Notes under the pieces: generated by a model
The model's database searches: none
Told to the model about the DNA's origin: nothing
Seen by the model: only the letters and a program-made list of their open reading frames with translations
Position numbers and translations under genes: made by a program
Source: CAZIHO01 sp964538875
GTDB lineage: Bacteria > Pseudomonadota > Gammaproteobacteria > Chromatiales > Chromatiaceae
DNA: 64,000 bases
NCBI GenBank assembly: GCA_964538875.1
Contig: CAZIHO010000001.1
Location: 62,001-126,000 of the forward strand
Direction: 5' to 3'
Shown here: piece after piece, positions 34,485 through 46,300 of the stretch
How the letters are laid out: each line of letters begins with the position of its first letter
How positions within the stretch are numbered: the first letter of the stretch is position 1

Positions 34485-35534
34485 TCAAAGGGGCGCACTG
34501 AGCTTGATAGTGGGGTCTTTCTTCATGAGTTCCAGCCGCTTGGCCATGGCTGGCGTCATGTGAGTGGTGCCCTGGCTGTCCATCAAAATCACATAGCGCA
34601 CGCCCATGCGTTTGGCGATTTCCACCCAGCGCTCCGGGCCCGCCACGAATAGGGCGCTAGCCGCCGCATGAGCCACCACTGCTTCCTGATGCAGCACGGT
34701 GACCGCATGGCTGCCGGTGGCGGGGGCGCCGGTGCGGGGATCGATCACGTTGTGGTAGGTCTTGCCTTCAAAGGTGTAATTTTGGTCATAATCGCTGACG
34801 GTGAAGAGGCTTTCATCCCCGGACACCTCCACGATGGCGTACACGCCGGTGCCGCTCGGGCGCTTGATGGTAAACCGCCAGGGTTGCCCGTCCCGGTCAC
34901 CGATGGCGCGCAGGTTGCCGCCGGCGTTGATCACGGCGTTTTGCACACCCATTTCCCGCAGGTGGGTGATGGCCAGGTCAAGCCCGTAGCCGACCGCGTA
35001 GCCATCGAAGTCCAATTGGACTTTCGGGTTGTGGCCCCGCAGGCGAATGCCGTCCATCTCTAGATCCTGCATACGGGGGTTGGCCTTTAACAAGGTTTGA
35101 ATCTGGGCCGGGTCCGGGGGCGGTTGGCACTTGGGGGTATCGGTATGAAAACCCCACAGGGCCACCAATTTACCGATGGTGGGATTCAGCAGTTGGTCGG
35201 ATTGTTCGGCGAAGGTGCGGCCCAGTTTGAGTGCCGGCAATATGGACGGCGACACTGAGATCCAGTCCCCGCTGGGGAGTAGTTGATTCACGCGCCCCAG
35301 AGCGCCGGGGTTCCAGGCATGCAGGTCCGCCTGCAAACGGCCCAGGTCTTGCTCGATGGCGCGGGCGGCGGACTGGGCGGCTTCCCGGTGGACGCCAACG
35401 ATGCTCAAGTCCACCAAGGTGTTGAAGGCGAGGAAGCGTTCGTTGTAGACCGGCTCTTCCCGCCGGCATCCGGACATTGACAGCAAAACCGACAACAGTA
35501 ACAACAGCCGGCCAGGCCACCCGTATCCGCTCAT
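34485..35534 (-). CDS. apbE: ApbE-family FAD:protein FMN transferase-like lipoprotein
   Basis: 349 aa. Signal peptide with lipobox SMSGC (Cys23) places it in the periplasm. ApbE motifs include GHNPKVQLDFDGYAVGYGLD, VINAGGNLRAIG, and YHNVIDPRTGAPATGSHAVTVL; Mg/FAD-binding acidic positions in the C-terminal half are present (AHAAASALFVAG). The conserved A-K/E-G motif reads AVG here, so activity may be altered. ApbE flavinylates proteins such as Nqr/Rnf subunits. It overlaps gshB by 4 bases (ATGA), so the two are co-translated; a link between them is unclear. Confidence 0.85.
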   Translation of the reverse strand: MSGYGWPGRLLLLLSVLLSMSGCRREEPVYNERFLAFNTLVDLSIVGVHREAAQSAARAIEQDLGRLQADLHAWNPGALGRVNQLLPSGDWISVSPSILPALKLGRTFAEQSDQLLNPTIGKLVALWGFHTDTPKCQPPPDPAQIQTLLKANPRMQDLEMDGIRLRGHNPKVQLDFDGYAVGYGLDLAITHLREMGVQNAVINAGGNLRAIGDRDGQPWRFTIKRPSGTGVYAIVEVSGDESLFTVSDYDQNYTFEGKTYHNVIDPRTGAPATGSHAVTVLHQEAVVAHAAASALFVAGPERWVEIAKRMGVRYVILMDSQGTTHMTPAMAKRLELMKKDPTIKLSAPL

Positions 35535-36484
35535 GAATTTAACTTCCCCTCAAGCAGGTCTAACAGTTGTCCGGCAATGTCCAGGCCGAACGCCTGGTCC
35601 AACTCCCGAATGCAGGTTGGGCTGGTGATGTTGATTTCCGTCAAATAGTCTCCGATCACATCCAACCCGGCGAACAGGACGCCCCGCTCCTGGAGACTGG
35701 GAGCGACCCGGCGGGCGATTTCCCAATCCCGGTCGCTCAGCGCCTGGGGGTGGCCGCTGCCCCCCGCCGCCAGATTGCCCCGGGTTTCGCCGGGGGCCGG
35801 AATCCGGGCCAGGGCGTAGGGAACCGGCTGCCCGTCGATGACCAGGATCCGCTTATCCCCGGCCTGGATTTCCGGAATGAAGCTCTGGGCCATCAGGTGG
35901 CGCTGGCCCCGGTCGGTCAGGGTCTCGATGATGACGTTCAGGTTGGGATCCCCGGTACGCACCCGAAACACGGCGGTGCCGCCCATAGCCCCCAAGGGTT
36001 TCAAGATGATATCGCCCTGCTGGTCGAGAAACTGTTTGATGTCCGCCGCCTGAGCGGTGACCAGGGACGGGGGGCAGCAGTCGGGAAACTCCAAGGCATA
36101 TAATTTTTCGTTGGCGTCCCGCAGGGCCCTGGGGGCGTTGACCACCCGGCAACCCAGTCGCTCCGCCTGCTCCAGGATCAGGGTGGCATAGAGATATTCC
36201 ATGTCTACCGGCGGATCCTTGCGCATCAGGATCAGGTCCAGGGATTCCAGGGGCTGGCTTAGGGGCTCAGTCAGGAACCGGAACCAGCCAGGAGTTTGAT
36301 CGGCGACTTCCAGGCGCCGCATCCGGCCCCAGGGGCGGCCGTCGCGCAGGCCAATGTCCCCCAATTCCAGATAGAACAGATCCCAGCCACGTCGCTGAGC
36401 CGCCAGCAACATGGCGAAACTGCTGTCTTTGCGAATCTTGATGGACCCGATGGGGTCCATCAGCATGCCGAGCCGGATCTTCAT
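35531..36484 (-). CDS. gshB: Glutathione synthetase
   Basis: 317 aa ATP-grasp ligase joining gamma-glutamylcysteine and glycine. The start at ATG 36484 gives the usual N-terminus (KIRLGMLMDPIGSIKIRKDS); the frame to 36502 adds six unneeded residues. Other blocks are MRKDPPVDMEYLYAT, IILKPLGAMGGTAVFRV (ATP loop) and the DVIGDYLTEINITSPT metal-binding end. Upstream of it, divergently, lies pilG, the same arrangement as in Pseudomonas. Confidence 0.95.
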   Translation of the reverse strand: MKIRLGMLMDPIGSIKIRKDSSFAMLLAAQRRGWDLFYLELGDIGLRDGRPWGRMRRLEVADQTPGWFRFLTEPLSQPLESLDLILMRKDPPVDMEYLYATLILEQAERLGCRVVNAPRALRDANEKLYALEFPDCCPPSLVTAQAADIKQFLDQQGDIILKPLGAMGGTAVFRVRTGDPNLNVIIETLTDRGQRHLMAQSFIPEIQAGDKRILVIDGQPVPYALARIPAPGETRGNLAAGGSGHPQALSDRDWEIARRVAPSLQERGVLFAGLDVIGDYLTEINITSPTCIRELDQAFGLDIAGQLLDLLEGKLNS

Positions 36485-36915
36485 CCGCCGATCATACTGC
36501 ACCGGTTCCGGAAAAATCGATCAGGAATTTGCTGGAGGACCGCAGGCCCTCCCGGGCCCGGCGCGCCATGCCGAGAATGGGCTTCTCTGGGCCTGGGCTG
36601 GTTGCCCTTGATTAGATCAAATGGCGACGAGATAAATCTGGAAATGGCCCAAAGACTTGGTAATCTAGTGCGGATCGGCTACAAAATCGCGATGGTGGAA
36701 AATTCCAAGGCGGAGGTGGGCCAGTTGCCAAGCGGACGGGGTATCGCTGATAAAGTCCCGTATCCCCCCGGCCCAGCGTACGAGGGCGGATTGTCAAGGC
36801 TTTCAGGGTTTGGGACAGGGGTGATTCCCCCTCGGGTGAGGATCTTTCTTGGGGTAGGCTACCATAATATCCACCACCCATCGGGCATAGTTTGGTCACG
36901 AGGCGGTTAAAAAAT
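36485..36915. other. Divergent intergenic region between gshB and pilG
   Basis: About 430 bases. No ORF with protein-like features. A dyad TTGAT-TAG-ATCAA is present at 36608-36620, resembling an FNR/Anr site but one base too short between half sites. An AT-rich segment just before pilG (36900-36915) is the immediate leader. Promoters for gshB and pilG presumably lie here. Confidence 0.5.
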
Positions 36916-37311
36916 ATGGATAAGGAAGAAGGCCTGCATGGCCTCAAGGTCATGATCATCGACGACAGTAAGACCATCCGGCGTACTGCCGAAAGTTTGC
37001 TGACCAAGGCGGGATGCGAGGTATTGACCGCCATCGATGGGTTCGAGGCGTTGGCTAGGATCGTGGATGACGAACCGGATGTGATTTTCGTGGATATCAT
37101 GATGCCGCGCCTAGACGGGTATCAGACCTGCGCGCTAATCAAAAACAATGAGCGGTTTCGTTCCACGCCGGTCATCATGCTATCTAGCAAGGATGGATTA
37201 TTTGATAAGGCCAGGGGCCGCATCGTCGGCTCCGAGCAATATTTGACCAAGCCCTTCACCAGGGATGAATTATTGGACGCGATTCTCAAACATGCCTCGA
37301 AGGCGGGCTAA
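36916..37311 (+). CDS. pilG: Twitching motility response regulator PilG
   Basis: 131 aa single-domain receiver from ATG 36916 (the 8 residues before it in the longer frame are not family-like). Acidic pair DD in VMIIDDSKTIRR, phospho-Asp in VIFVDIMMPRLDGYQTC, lysine in LTKPFTRDEL. In Pseudomonas PilG is phosphorylated by ChpA and raises type IV pilus extension and cAMP through FimL/CyaB. It is the first gene of the pil-chp cluster, followed by 273 bases before pilH. Confidence 0.93.
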   Translation: MDKEEGLHGLKVMIIDDSKTIRRTAESLLTKAGCEVLTAIDGFEALARIVDDEPDVIFVDIMMPRLDGYQTCALIKNNERFRSTPVIMLSSKDGLFDKARGRIVGSEQYLTKPFTRDELLDAILKHASKAG

Positions 37312-37584
37312 CAGGATGTTGAAAAGGCCGATGTTGGCCTTTGTCAATGGGGAACGCCGGGATGTGGGTATCCATGCCGACATCAGGCAGTGCGGCCGCG
37401 TGGGCGGTAGCCCAACCGGCTATTTTTCAGTGGTGGGGTGGACCAACGGTAGCGGCTCCAGTCTTCCGGTGATGGGGTGTTGCCCCCCGGCGGCGTCTGG
37501 TGGCGCGGCACACCGGCTTGGCTGCTTGGCCCCCGCACGATGCCCGATTCCACGGGTAATCGATGGACGAGAATCAAATATGCC

Positions 37585-38004
37585 ATGAAAAGTCTATTCG
37601 GCAAGAAATCTCCGACGATTGGCGACAACCTTGGTCGCGGTAGAACCCTGCTGGTGGTCGATGATTCGCCTACCGAGCGCCATGTGTTCAAGGGCATCTT
37701 GGAACGGGCCGGGTATAAGGTGGCGTTCGCGGAAAACGGCCAGGAAGGCGTGGCGGAAGCCAAGCGCCTGCAACCCGACCTGATATTGATGGATGTGGTG
37801 ATGCCGGTGCTGAATGGTTTCCAAGCCACCCGCCAATTGCATCAGGACGCCGCCACCGCCAAGATCCCGGTCATTATGGTCACCACCAAGGACCAGGAAA
37901 CGGATAAGAGTTGGGGCATCCGCCAGGGGGCGGAGGCCTATCTAGTGAAGCCCGTAGTGGCGGCGGAACTCCTAGAAAAAATAGGGGCGATCCTAGGTGA
38001 CTGA
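37585..38004 (+). CDS. pilH: Twitching motility response regulator PilH
   Basis: 139 aa single-domain receiver from ATG 37585. A ~20-residue polar lead (MKSLFGKKSPTIGDNLGRGR) precedes the receiver, which has LLVVDDSPTERH, LILMDVVMPVLNGFQATRQ with the phospho-Asp and YLVKPVVAAELLEKIGAIL. In Pseudomonas PilH opposes PilG, acting on retraction or as phosphate sink. Its stop overlaps the GTG start of pilI by 8 bases. The 273 bases from pilG may hold a separate promoter. Confidence 0.92.
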   Translation: MKSLFGKKSPTIGDNLGRGRTLLVVDDSPTERHVFKGILERAGYKVAFAENGQEGVAEAKRLQPDLILMDVVMPVLNGFQATRQLHQDAATAKIPVIMVTTKDQETDKSWGIRQGAEAYLVKPVVAAELLEKIGAILGD

Positions 38005-38566
38005 AGTCGCGTCGGCGCGGGCCCCGGTAACCGGCCAGGAGCTGTACCAAATTCTGCACGACATCGAGCAGCGGGCGGTGGCCCGGGCGGCGGGGCTGCC
38101 GGGTCAGCACCCCCCGGAGGTGGCTTGGGAAGGGGTCCTGTTTTCGGTGGGGGGGCGATCCCTGGTGACCTCCCTGGGGGACGTCAAGGAAATCCTCAAT
38201 TATCCGCGTGCCATCACTGCGGTGCCGGGCACCAAGCCCTGGGTAAAGGGCATCGCCAACATCCGGGGTAATCTGATTTCCGTCATTGATTTGCAAGCGT
38301 TCCTGTTTGGCCGTTTAACGGTGCCGGGACGGCGCAGCCGGGTGTTGGTCGCGGAACAGGAGGGGTTCCCGTCCGGGTTATTGGTCGATGCCATGGTGGG
38401 TATTCGTCATTTCCGGCCCTCGGATCGGATCGAACATCCAGCGGGAGTCGCCGAGGTGCTGCGTCCCTTTGTGGAGGCAGCCTTTCTCCATGGGGGAGAG
38501 CAATGGCCGGTGTTTAACATGGGTCGTCTTCTCGCCAACAAAGAATTCCAATACGCGGCGGCCTGA
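37997..38566 (+). CDS. pilI: CheW-like adaptor PilI
   Basis: 189 aa, GTG start within the pilH stop region. CheW domain at about 44-180 ([43 protein letters not shown]). It should couple the receptor PilJ to the kinase ChpA. It is in the pilH-pilI-pilJ-chpA order typical of Pil-Chp systems; pilJ starts 92 bases downstream. Confidence 0.92.
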   Translation: MTEVASARAPVTGQELYQILHDIEQRAVARAAGLPGQHPPEVAWEGVLFSVGGRSLVTSLGDVKEILNYPRAITAVPGTKPWVKGIANIRGNLISVIDLQAFLFGRLTVPGRRSRVLVAEQEGFPSGLLVDAMVGIRHFRPSDRIEHPAGVAEVLRPFVEAAFLHGGEQWPVFNMGRLLANKEFQYAAA

Positions 38567-38658
38567 GGGTTGGCGCGAGGGCGTTTGGGTGGCCTGGGCT
38601 ATCCGGCGGGGTGGTGGAGTTTGCTAATTTTGATGCGTCGGGTCGGGAGACAACAGCG

Positions 38659-40302
38659 ATGAGAAAGATGTCCAAAACGGGTGGTGGCGTGGCATCCAAT
38701 AAATGGATCATTCCCGTGACCCTGGTCTTATTGGTGTCCCTGGTATTGGCCTTGTTGAGCTTTTTTCGCTACGAGCGCTGGGACGATTTGAATGCGCGCT
38801 ATATCCTGGAAACCGCCGAGCAACAGATCCTGAGCCAGCGCATGGCCAGGTACGGCTTTGGCGCGGTGCTGGGCGAGAAATCGGCACTGGCCCTGCTGAA
38901 GGAGGCCCGGAATAAATTCGAGACCAGCACTCGCCTGCTGCGCAGCGGCTCCCCGGACCAGGATTTGCCGTCCTCGCCACCGGAAGTCGAGCAGGAGTTG
39001 AAGGCGGTTGAAGGCGCCTGGGCCGAATTAAGGGACGGGGTGGACCATATCCTGGCTAGTACCGGGATGGCCCCCGGCCAGGACATGGCCGCTGCGGTCG
39101 GCAAAAGTAGCGACCGGGTCAGCGATGCCTTGGCGAAGCTTATCGAGGTATTCCGTACCGGACCCGGTAGCCAGGTCTTGGGTATCCGGGTTGGCCCCCT
39201 GACCGTATTGATATTTGGTGGCATTGGCGTTTTGGCCATGGTGGTGCTGGGCCTGCTGCTGTTGGCGGATGCCCGCGCCCGGGAGGCGGAAAGCAAGGCG
39301 GTCAATGAAACCAACCAGAAGGCCATCCTGCGCTTGCTGGACGAAATGGGCGATCTGGCGGACGGCGACCTCACCGTGTCCGCCACGGTCACCGAGGACA
39401 TCACCGGCGCCATCGCGGACTCCATCAACTACGCCATCGAAGCCCTGCGTAACCTGGTATCCACCATCAACGAAACCTCCGAAATGGTGTCCAGCGCTGC
39501 CCAGGAGAGCCGCGCCACCACCATGCACCTGGCTGAGGCGTCCGAGTTGCAGGCCCAGCAGATCAGCCAGGCGACCACCGCCATCAAGGACATGACCCAG
39601 GCCATCGACCAAATGGCCAGCGACGCCCGGGAATCGGCAGAAGTGGCCCAGCGCTCGGTGGAAATTGCTGGCAAGGGCGGGGTCACGGTGCGCAGCACCA
39701 TCCAGGGCATGGACACCATCCGCGAGCAGATCCAGGAAACGGCTAAGCGCATCAAGCGACTGGGCGAAAGCTCCCAGGAGATCGGCGACATCGTGGAATT
39801 GATCGACGACATCGCGGACCAGACCAACATCCTGGCCCTGAATGCGGCCATGCAGGCGGCCATGGCGGGGGAGGCGGGACGGGGCTTCGCGGTGGTTGCG
39901 GACGAGGTGCAACGGTTGGCGGAGCGCTCCAGTAACGCCACCAAGCAAATCGAGGCCCTGGTCAAGACCATTCAGGCGGATACCAATGAGGCGGTCAGTT
40001 CCATGGAATCCAGTACCGCTGGCGTGGTGCGGGGAGCCAAGCTGGCGGAGGACGCCGGCGAAGCCCTCATGGAGATCGAAAACGTGTCTAACTACATCGC
40101 CGAGGTGACCCGCAAGATTTCCGATTCGGCCCAGAACCAATCCCAGGAATCGTCCAAGGTAGACGATTCCATGAGCGTAATTCAGGAGATTACCAACCAG
40201 ACGTCCGAGGGAACACGCCAAACTGCCGCATCCGTGGGCACCTTGGCCGAGTTGGCCGAAGAACTGCAACACTCAGTGGCCGGTTTCCGCTTGCCGGAAT
40301 AG
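38659..40302 (+). CDS. pilJ: Type IV pilus chemoreceptor PilJ
   Basis: 547 aa methyl-accepting protein from ATG 38659. First membrane helix at about 14-38 ([20 protein letters not shown]), a periplasmic part of roughly 140 residues, a second helix (about 178-200, [21 protein letters not shown]), HAMP-like region, then a signalling domain with the hairpin tip ([27 protein letters not shown]). Pseudomonas PilJ is about 680 aa with a larger, two-module periplasmic sensor; here one module seems missing. No pilK methyltransferase follows. Confidence 0.9.
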   Translation: MRKMSKTGGGVASNKWIIPVTLVLLVSLVLALLSFFRYERWDDLNARYILETAEQQILSQRMARYGFGAVLGEKSALALLKEARNKFETSTRLLRSGSPDQDLPSSPPEVEQELKAVEGAWAELRDGVDHILASTGMAPGQDMAAAVGKSSDRVSDALAKLIEVFRTGPGSQVLGIRVGPLTVLIFGGIGVLAMVVLGLLLLADARAREAESKAVNETNQKAILRLLDEMGDLADGDLTVSATVTEDITGAIADSINYAIEALRNLVSTINETSEMVSSAAQESRATTMHLAEASELQAQQISQATTAIKDMTQAIDQMASDARESAEVAQRSVEIAGKGGVTVRSTIQGMDTIREQIQETAKRIKRLGESSQEIGDIVELIDDIADQTNILALNAAMQAAMAGEAGRGFAVVADEVQRLAERSSNATKQIEALVKTIQADTNEAVSSMESSTAGVVRGAKLAEDAGEALMEIENVSNYIAEVTRKISDSAQNQSQESSKVDDSMSVIQEITNQTSEGTRQTAASVGTLAELAEELQHSVAGFRLPE

Positions 40303-40343
40303 GTCAGGGCACGCAGGCGCTAGGCTAGGAAAGGCAGAGGGAT

Positions 40344-43300
40344 ATGATAACTCGCCAGCATAACTTCTCTGGCATCAAGTGGGTGCGGACGGAGATTACC
40401 AGCATCATCCGTCAGGCCCGGGATGCCCTTGAGGAGTACGTCGAAGGAAGCGGCGAACGCACCCTGTTGGAGCCGTCGGTCGCATCCCTGAAACAGGTGC
40501 GTGGCGTGCTGGAGATGCTCCAGTTGCACGGTGCGGCCCGGGTGGCCGAGGAGATGCACATCCTGGCCCAGGATTTGGCGGACGGTCGCTCCGGCAACGA
40601 GCAGCAGGCGGCCGAGGCCCTGATGCTGGCCCTGATTCAGTTGCCGGATTACCTGGAGAAGCTGGAATCTGGCACCGACGACATTCCCCTGGTGCTGCTG
40701 CCGGTCATCAACGACTTGCGTATGTCCCGGGGCGCCGAAGCCCTGGGCGAGCCGGATCTGCTGGTGTTGGGCTTGGCGCCGATCAGCCAGGGCCAGGCGC
40801 GCAACAAGGCCGACCAGGGTACCCGGCTGAAGGAAGTGGCGATCCAACTGCGGCCCAAATTCCACAAGGCGTTGCTCAGTTGGTTTCGGGGCCAAGCGCC
40901 GGAACAGGGGCTGGAAGAACTCCGCACTATTTTCATCAAGCTCATCAGTAGCGCCGCTGGCATTCCGGTGCTGCAACGGGTGTTCCGGGCCGTGCACGCG
41001 GTTACGGAAGGACTGATTGACCAGAGCGTCACGCCGGACCGGGAGGTGAAGGGCCTGATCGGCCGGGTGGACCGCATCCTGCGCGGGCTGGCCGAACAGG
41101 ATGAACGCCAGGTGGTTGCGGCCCTGCCCCAGGACGTGATTGGTGAGTTGCTGCACCGCATTGCCCGGTCGGAATCCGCGAATCCAGCGATTCAGGCGGT
41201 CAAGACCGACTATGAACTGGCGCGGGCCTTCCCCAGCGCCGAGGAATTGGCGACCACCCGGCAACGCCTATTCGCGCCCACCCTGGATACCCTGGCGGGG
41301 ATCCGGTCCGCCGTGTTGAAGGAACTGATCCCGCTCAAGGACCGCATCGACCTCTTTATCCGGGGGGGGCGGCAGGATCCGGCACAGTTGCAAGCCCTGG
41401 AGGCGCCCCTGTTGGCGCTGGCCAACATTTTGGACATGGCTGGACAAGGCGATTTGTCGACCCGCCTGCGGACCCGGGGCGCGGACCTGCAATCCATCGG
41501 ACAGGGTGCCGTTGACGCCGATGATGGGTTGTTGATGGGCATCGCTGGGGATCTGCTGTACGTCGAGTCCTCCCTGGAAAATATCTACCAGGAAGAACCC
41601 CCATCCCGGAACGTCGGTGATGTCCCCGGATTGGCCCTGCCCCGGGGCGAAATCCACGGGCTGATCCGGCATACGCTCACGGAAGCGGCGGTGGACATGT
41701 CCAAGGTCAAGGAGGCCATCGCGACCTTTATCGACAACCCCTCGGATCCCCAGCCGTTGCAGGTGACGCCTGGATTGTTGCACGGCGTCGCCGGTGCCTT
41801 GCGGGTGATCGGACAGGTGCGTTCCGCTGATCTTCTGGACCGGATCGTCGCCTATTTGCAGGCCTCGTTCGTGGGTCGCCGGGAGCCCCCATCCCAGGAC
41901 ATGCTGGAAGCCCTGGCGGACGGTATTACCGGAATCGACTATTTCATGGAAGCGGTAGGCGAGGACCGCGGTGACGCCCTGGGCATCCTCAACCTAGTCG
42001 CCGATGCGGTGCGGCGGCTGGATCGGGCCGGGGCGGAAAGTGCTGCCGCCGCCGCCGTGGCCTGGCCCATCGAAGCCGAACCTGCCACCCCATCCGGGGA
42101 GGCGTTGCACACGGAGCCGCTGGTCGAGGTGCCCGTTGAGGAAGTTGTGTCGGCGCCGGCGCCGGTGGCCTTTGAGGAGATAGACTCTGAAATCCTGGAA
42201 ATCTTCCTGGAGGAATCCAGGGAAGAACGGGACGTTATCGAGGAATATTACGCTCGTTGGCGGGGAGACCAGACAGATCAGGAAGCCTTGACCCGGTTCC
42301 GGCGTTCCTTCCATACCCTCAAGGGCAGCGGGCGCCTGGTGGGTGCCCATACCATCGGTGAATTTGCCTGGTCCATCGAGGCCCTGCTCAATCGACTGAT
42401 CGACCAAACCTTGTCCCTCAGTGGTCCGATTCTTGACGTATTGGACGAGGCGGTGGCCGCGCTCCCGGAATTGATCGAAGCCCAAGCCGAGCAACGTCAA
42501 CCCCGGATTGCCGTGGAAGCCCTGATGGGGCGGGCGCGGGTGCTGGTGGAGGCCCGGAACGCCGGCTTGGCGGATTCCGAGCCGGTGGACGGCCAATCCC
42601 AGCCGTCGTCTGAATTGGGCTATGGGGATGAGGAGTCGTCTGATTGGGCGGAACAGTGCTCGGTGGAGGACTCGGAACTCCGGGAAATTTTCGAGGCCGA
42701 GGCCCGGGAACACGTCGAACAGGTGCGCTTGTTCGTCTCGGTCAGTAACCAAGGGGATTTTCCGGTTATCTTGACGGATGACCTCATTCGGGCTCTGCAC
42801 ACCCTGGCCGGCAGTGCCCGGATGGCGGAAGTCGACCCCATCGCCGTGGTGGCCAAGGCGCTCGAGCGCCTAGCCGTGCAGTTGAATCAGAGCGGGCGCG
42901 GCGGCACGCGCAAATATATTGAGTTACTCAAGGACGGCGCCGACCTGATCGGCCAAATGATCGGCTTGCTCAACATGCCCCTGTCGGTATTTCCGCCCAC
43001 GGTGGAGTTGCTGGCGCAGGTCGAGGCCCACGGGCAGGCCATCCGCGAGTTGGTCGAGGCAGGCGGCGAGGAGGGAACCGCGCCAGTTCTACCGGATACG
43101 GTGGCTCCCGGGCTGGAGACCGCGCCGGAGCCGGAGCCCGAGGCACTCCAGCTCACAGCCGGGCATACGCCTGGTCTGGAGGGGATCTTTGCCGACCGGG
43201 AATTGCTGGACATTTTCCTTGAGGAAGCCTACGAGTTGCTGGTGGCGCTGCGCCACGGCCTGACGGATTGGGAGGCGGGCCGGCTGGGCGATTTACCGTT

Positions 43301-46300
43301 GGAGTTCAAGCGCCTGTTTCACACCATGAAGGGCGGTGCCCGGATGGCGGAGATCCAGGCCATCGGCGATTTGAGTCAGGCCCTGGAACATTTGCTGGCC
43401 CGGCAAGCGGACCGGCCTGGCGGGCCGGAGGCGCGGCTGCTGCCCCTGTTGCGGCGGGCCACGTTGGTCTTGGAAGACCAGGTGGCGGCGGTCCATGACG
43501 AGCGGCTACCCCCGCCCGCGACGGGTCTGATAGAGGAGATCCAGTCCTTCGAGACGGGCTTGGCCCCGGCATCCGCCGCGACGGATAGCGAAGCCACCAG
43601 TGAGGAAGAGGCGACCGTACCCCTGGGCATCGAGGCCCTGTTGGCCCAAGACGAGGCGGAGGGCAGCCAGATTCGTTTCGAGCCGTCCGATCTGGGTGCC
43701 CCAGACATGGCGGAACCGGTTTGGATCCCCCAACCCTCCTTGCTGGACGAGGTTTCCGTCGAGAAGCCGCTCAGCGGCGAGGATCTGGTGTTTGGGGAGC
43801 TAGAGGTCGCGGAGCAGATCCTGGCCGGGGCGGAAGACCAGGAGCCGGACGCCGCCGCACCGCTGTCTAAAGCTCTGGACGAGGAGTCCTACGCGGCGGA
43901 TTGGGAAGAGATCGCGGGCGACCCGGAACTGGTCGCCATGTTCACCGACGAGGCTAACGAACTGGTGGACCAACTGGGGGAGGGCTTGCGACTCTGGCGC
44001 GCCCAACCGGACGGGACTGCGTTGGACAGCCTGCTGCGGGTTCTGCATACCCTCAAGGGCGGCGCACGTCTGGCCGGCGTTGGCCCGGTGGGCGATTTGA
44101 GCCATGCCTTGGAAAGCTGTTTGACCGACCTGAGTCCAGACCGGCTGGAACGGGATCCGGAACTGCTGAGTCATGCCCAGGACGCAGCGGATTGCCTGAC
44201 CGAACAGGTGGAAGCCCTGCGGTGGGGTCGGCCGGTACGGCGGCATGGGGAATTGGTCGCCGTTCTCCAGGCCCACCGGCAGGTGCCGCCGGACGTCACC
44301 GCAACCAAAGGTCAGGCCCCGGCCGGCGCGCCGGCGCCGGAACCCGCCAAGCGGGCCAGCCGCAAGGCGCGGCGAAGAGGGCCGGTGGCCGCGCCTACGC
44401 CGGAACCGGTACCCACGCTGGAGACCCCGGACGCGGGTCACGAGGATTTGATCGGCGGGGACCCGGAACTGGTCGGCATTTTCCTGGAGGAATCCGAGGA
44501 TCTGTTGGAGCAGTTGGACGCCGGGTTGCGGGCCTGGCAAGACCAACCGGACCAGGTGGAATTGGCGGATCCCCTGCGGCGAACCCTGCATACCCTCAAG
44601 GGCGGTGCCCGGTTGGCGGGCATTCAATCCATCGGTGATTTGAGCCACGCCCTGGAAACCTTGGTGACCGGCGTGACGCCGGAGGAGTTGGCAGAATTTC
44701 CCGAGCTGTTCCCCCTGGCCCAGCGGGCGGCAGACCAACTGGCGGAACAGGTGGCTGCGGTGCGGGATGCCCAGCCGGTGCGCCGGGCCACCGGGTTGAT
44801 CCGGGAATTGGAGGGTTTCCGGGCCGCTTCAGCCGAGGAGCCGTCTTTAGGGACCCGCGGCGCGGACCAGGAAGCGTTAATTGAAACGCCCATGGTGGTG
44901 CCGGCGCCCGCGCTGGTCCTGAAGCCGCCGGCACCGGAACCGCTCCTGATGAAGCCAGTCGCGGCCCAGCCCAAGTACGAGCAGGTGCGGGTGCGTTCCG
45001 ATCTGCTGGACCGGCTGGTCAACCATGCGGGCGAAATCAGCATCTACCGGGCCCGCTTGGAGGAGCAAAACACCGCACTGGGCTTCAACTTAGGCGAGTT
45101 GGAGCAAACGGTTTCGCGCCTGCACGAGCAGTTGCGGCAAATGGAGATCGAGACCGAGGCCCAAATCCTGTATCGCTTTGAGCGGGAGCCGAGCCAGGGG
45201 ATACGGACCGATTTTGATCCTCTGGAGTTGGACCGGTTCTCCACCATTCAGCAGTTGTCGCGCAGTCTGTTGGAGACCGTCAACGACCTGTCCAGCATCC
45301 GCAACCTGTTGGACGACCAGCAAAAGGCGTCCGAAACCCTGCTGTTGCAGCATTCCCGGCTGACCAATGAACTCCAGGATGGCTTGCTGCGCACCCGCAT
45401 GGTGCCCTTCAGCCACCTAGTGCCGCGTCTGCATCGTCTGGTGCGTCAGACAGCGGTGTCCCTGGGTAAGAAGGCGGAATTGGAAGTGTTTGGCGCCGAG
45501 GGTGAGATGGATCGCAACATTCTGGAGCGCATGGTGGCGCCCCTGGAACATATCTTGCGCAACGCCATTTCCCACGGCATCGAACCCCTGGCCCGGCGCC
45601 AATCCCTGGGCAAGCCGGCGGTGGGCAAGGTGTCCCTGTACTTCGCCCGGGAAGGCAATGACGTGGCCATCACCGTCAGTGACGATGGCGCAGGCTTGAA
45701 CCTGGACGCCATTCGGCGGCGAGCGGTGGAATCGGGCCTGATCGACGCCACCACCCAACTGAGCGACGACGACCTGATGCAGTTGATCCTGGAGCCGGGC
45801 TTCAGCACCGTCAAGGAGGTGACCCAGATTTCCGGCCGGGGCGTGGGTACCGACGTGGTGGTCAGCGAAGTGAAGCAGTTGGGCGGCACCTTGGAGATTG
45901 CTTCCCAGCCGGGCCGGGGCACCAGCTTCTCCATTCGGCTGCCCTTCACCCTGGCCATCTCCATGGCTCTGCTGGTGGAACTGGGGGAGGAGATCTTCGC
46001 GGTTCCCCATACTACGGTGGAAGGCGTGGTGCGGATCAATGCTGCCGAGCTAGCCACCTTTTTCGCCGGGAAAAAGTCCAGCTTCAGTTACGCCGGACAC
46101 GATTACCGGGTGCGTTACCTGGGCGGGCTGCTGGGGACCCTGGCGCCCCATGTGGGCGAGGGGGGACGCAAGTGGTTGCCCCTGCTGCTGGTGCGTACCG
46201 GCGAGCACCGGGTGGCGGTCCAAGTGGACCGGATCCGGGGCAACCAGCAGATTGTCATGAAGTCGGTGGGGCCCCAGTTGTCCACGGTACGTTGGATCAG

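Noticed and set aside
36608..36620. TTGAT-TAG-ATCAA as an FNR/Anr site upstream of pilG
   Set aside because: The half sites are separated by three bases; FNR sites need four. Kept only as a dyad in the intergenic note.
39028..40272. Long minus-strand open frame (414 codons) over pilJ
   Set aside because: It lies wholly antisense to a clear chemoreceptor gene; it is His/Leu/Gly-rich low-complexity sequence with no family features, a common artefact of GC-rich codon use.
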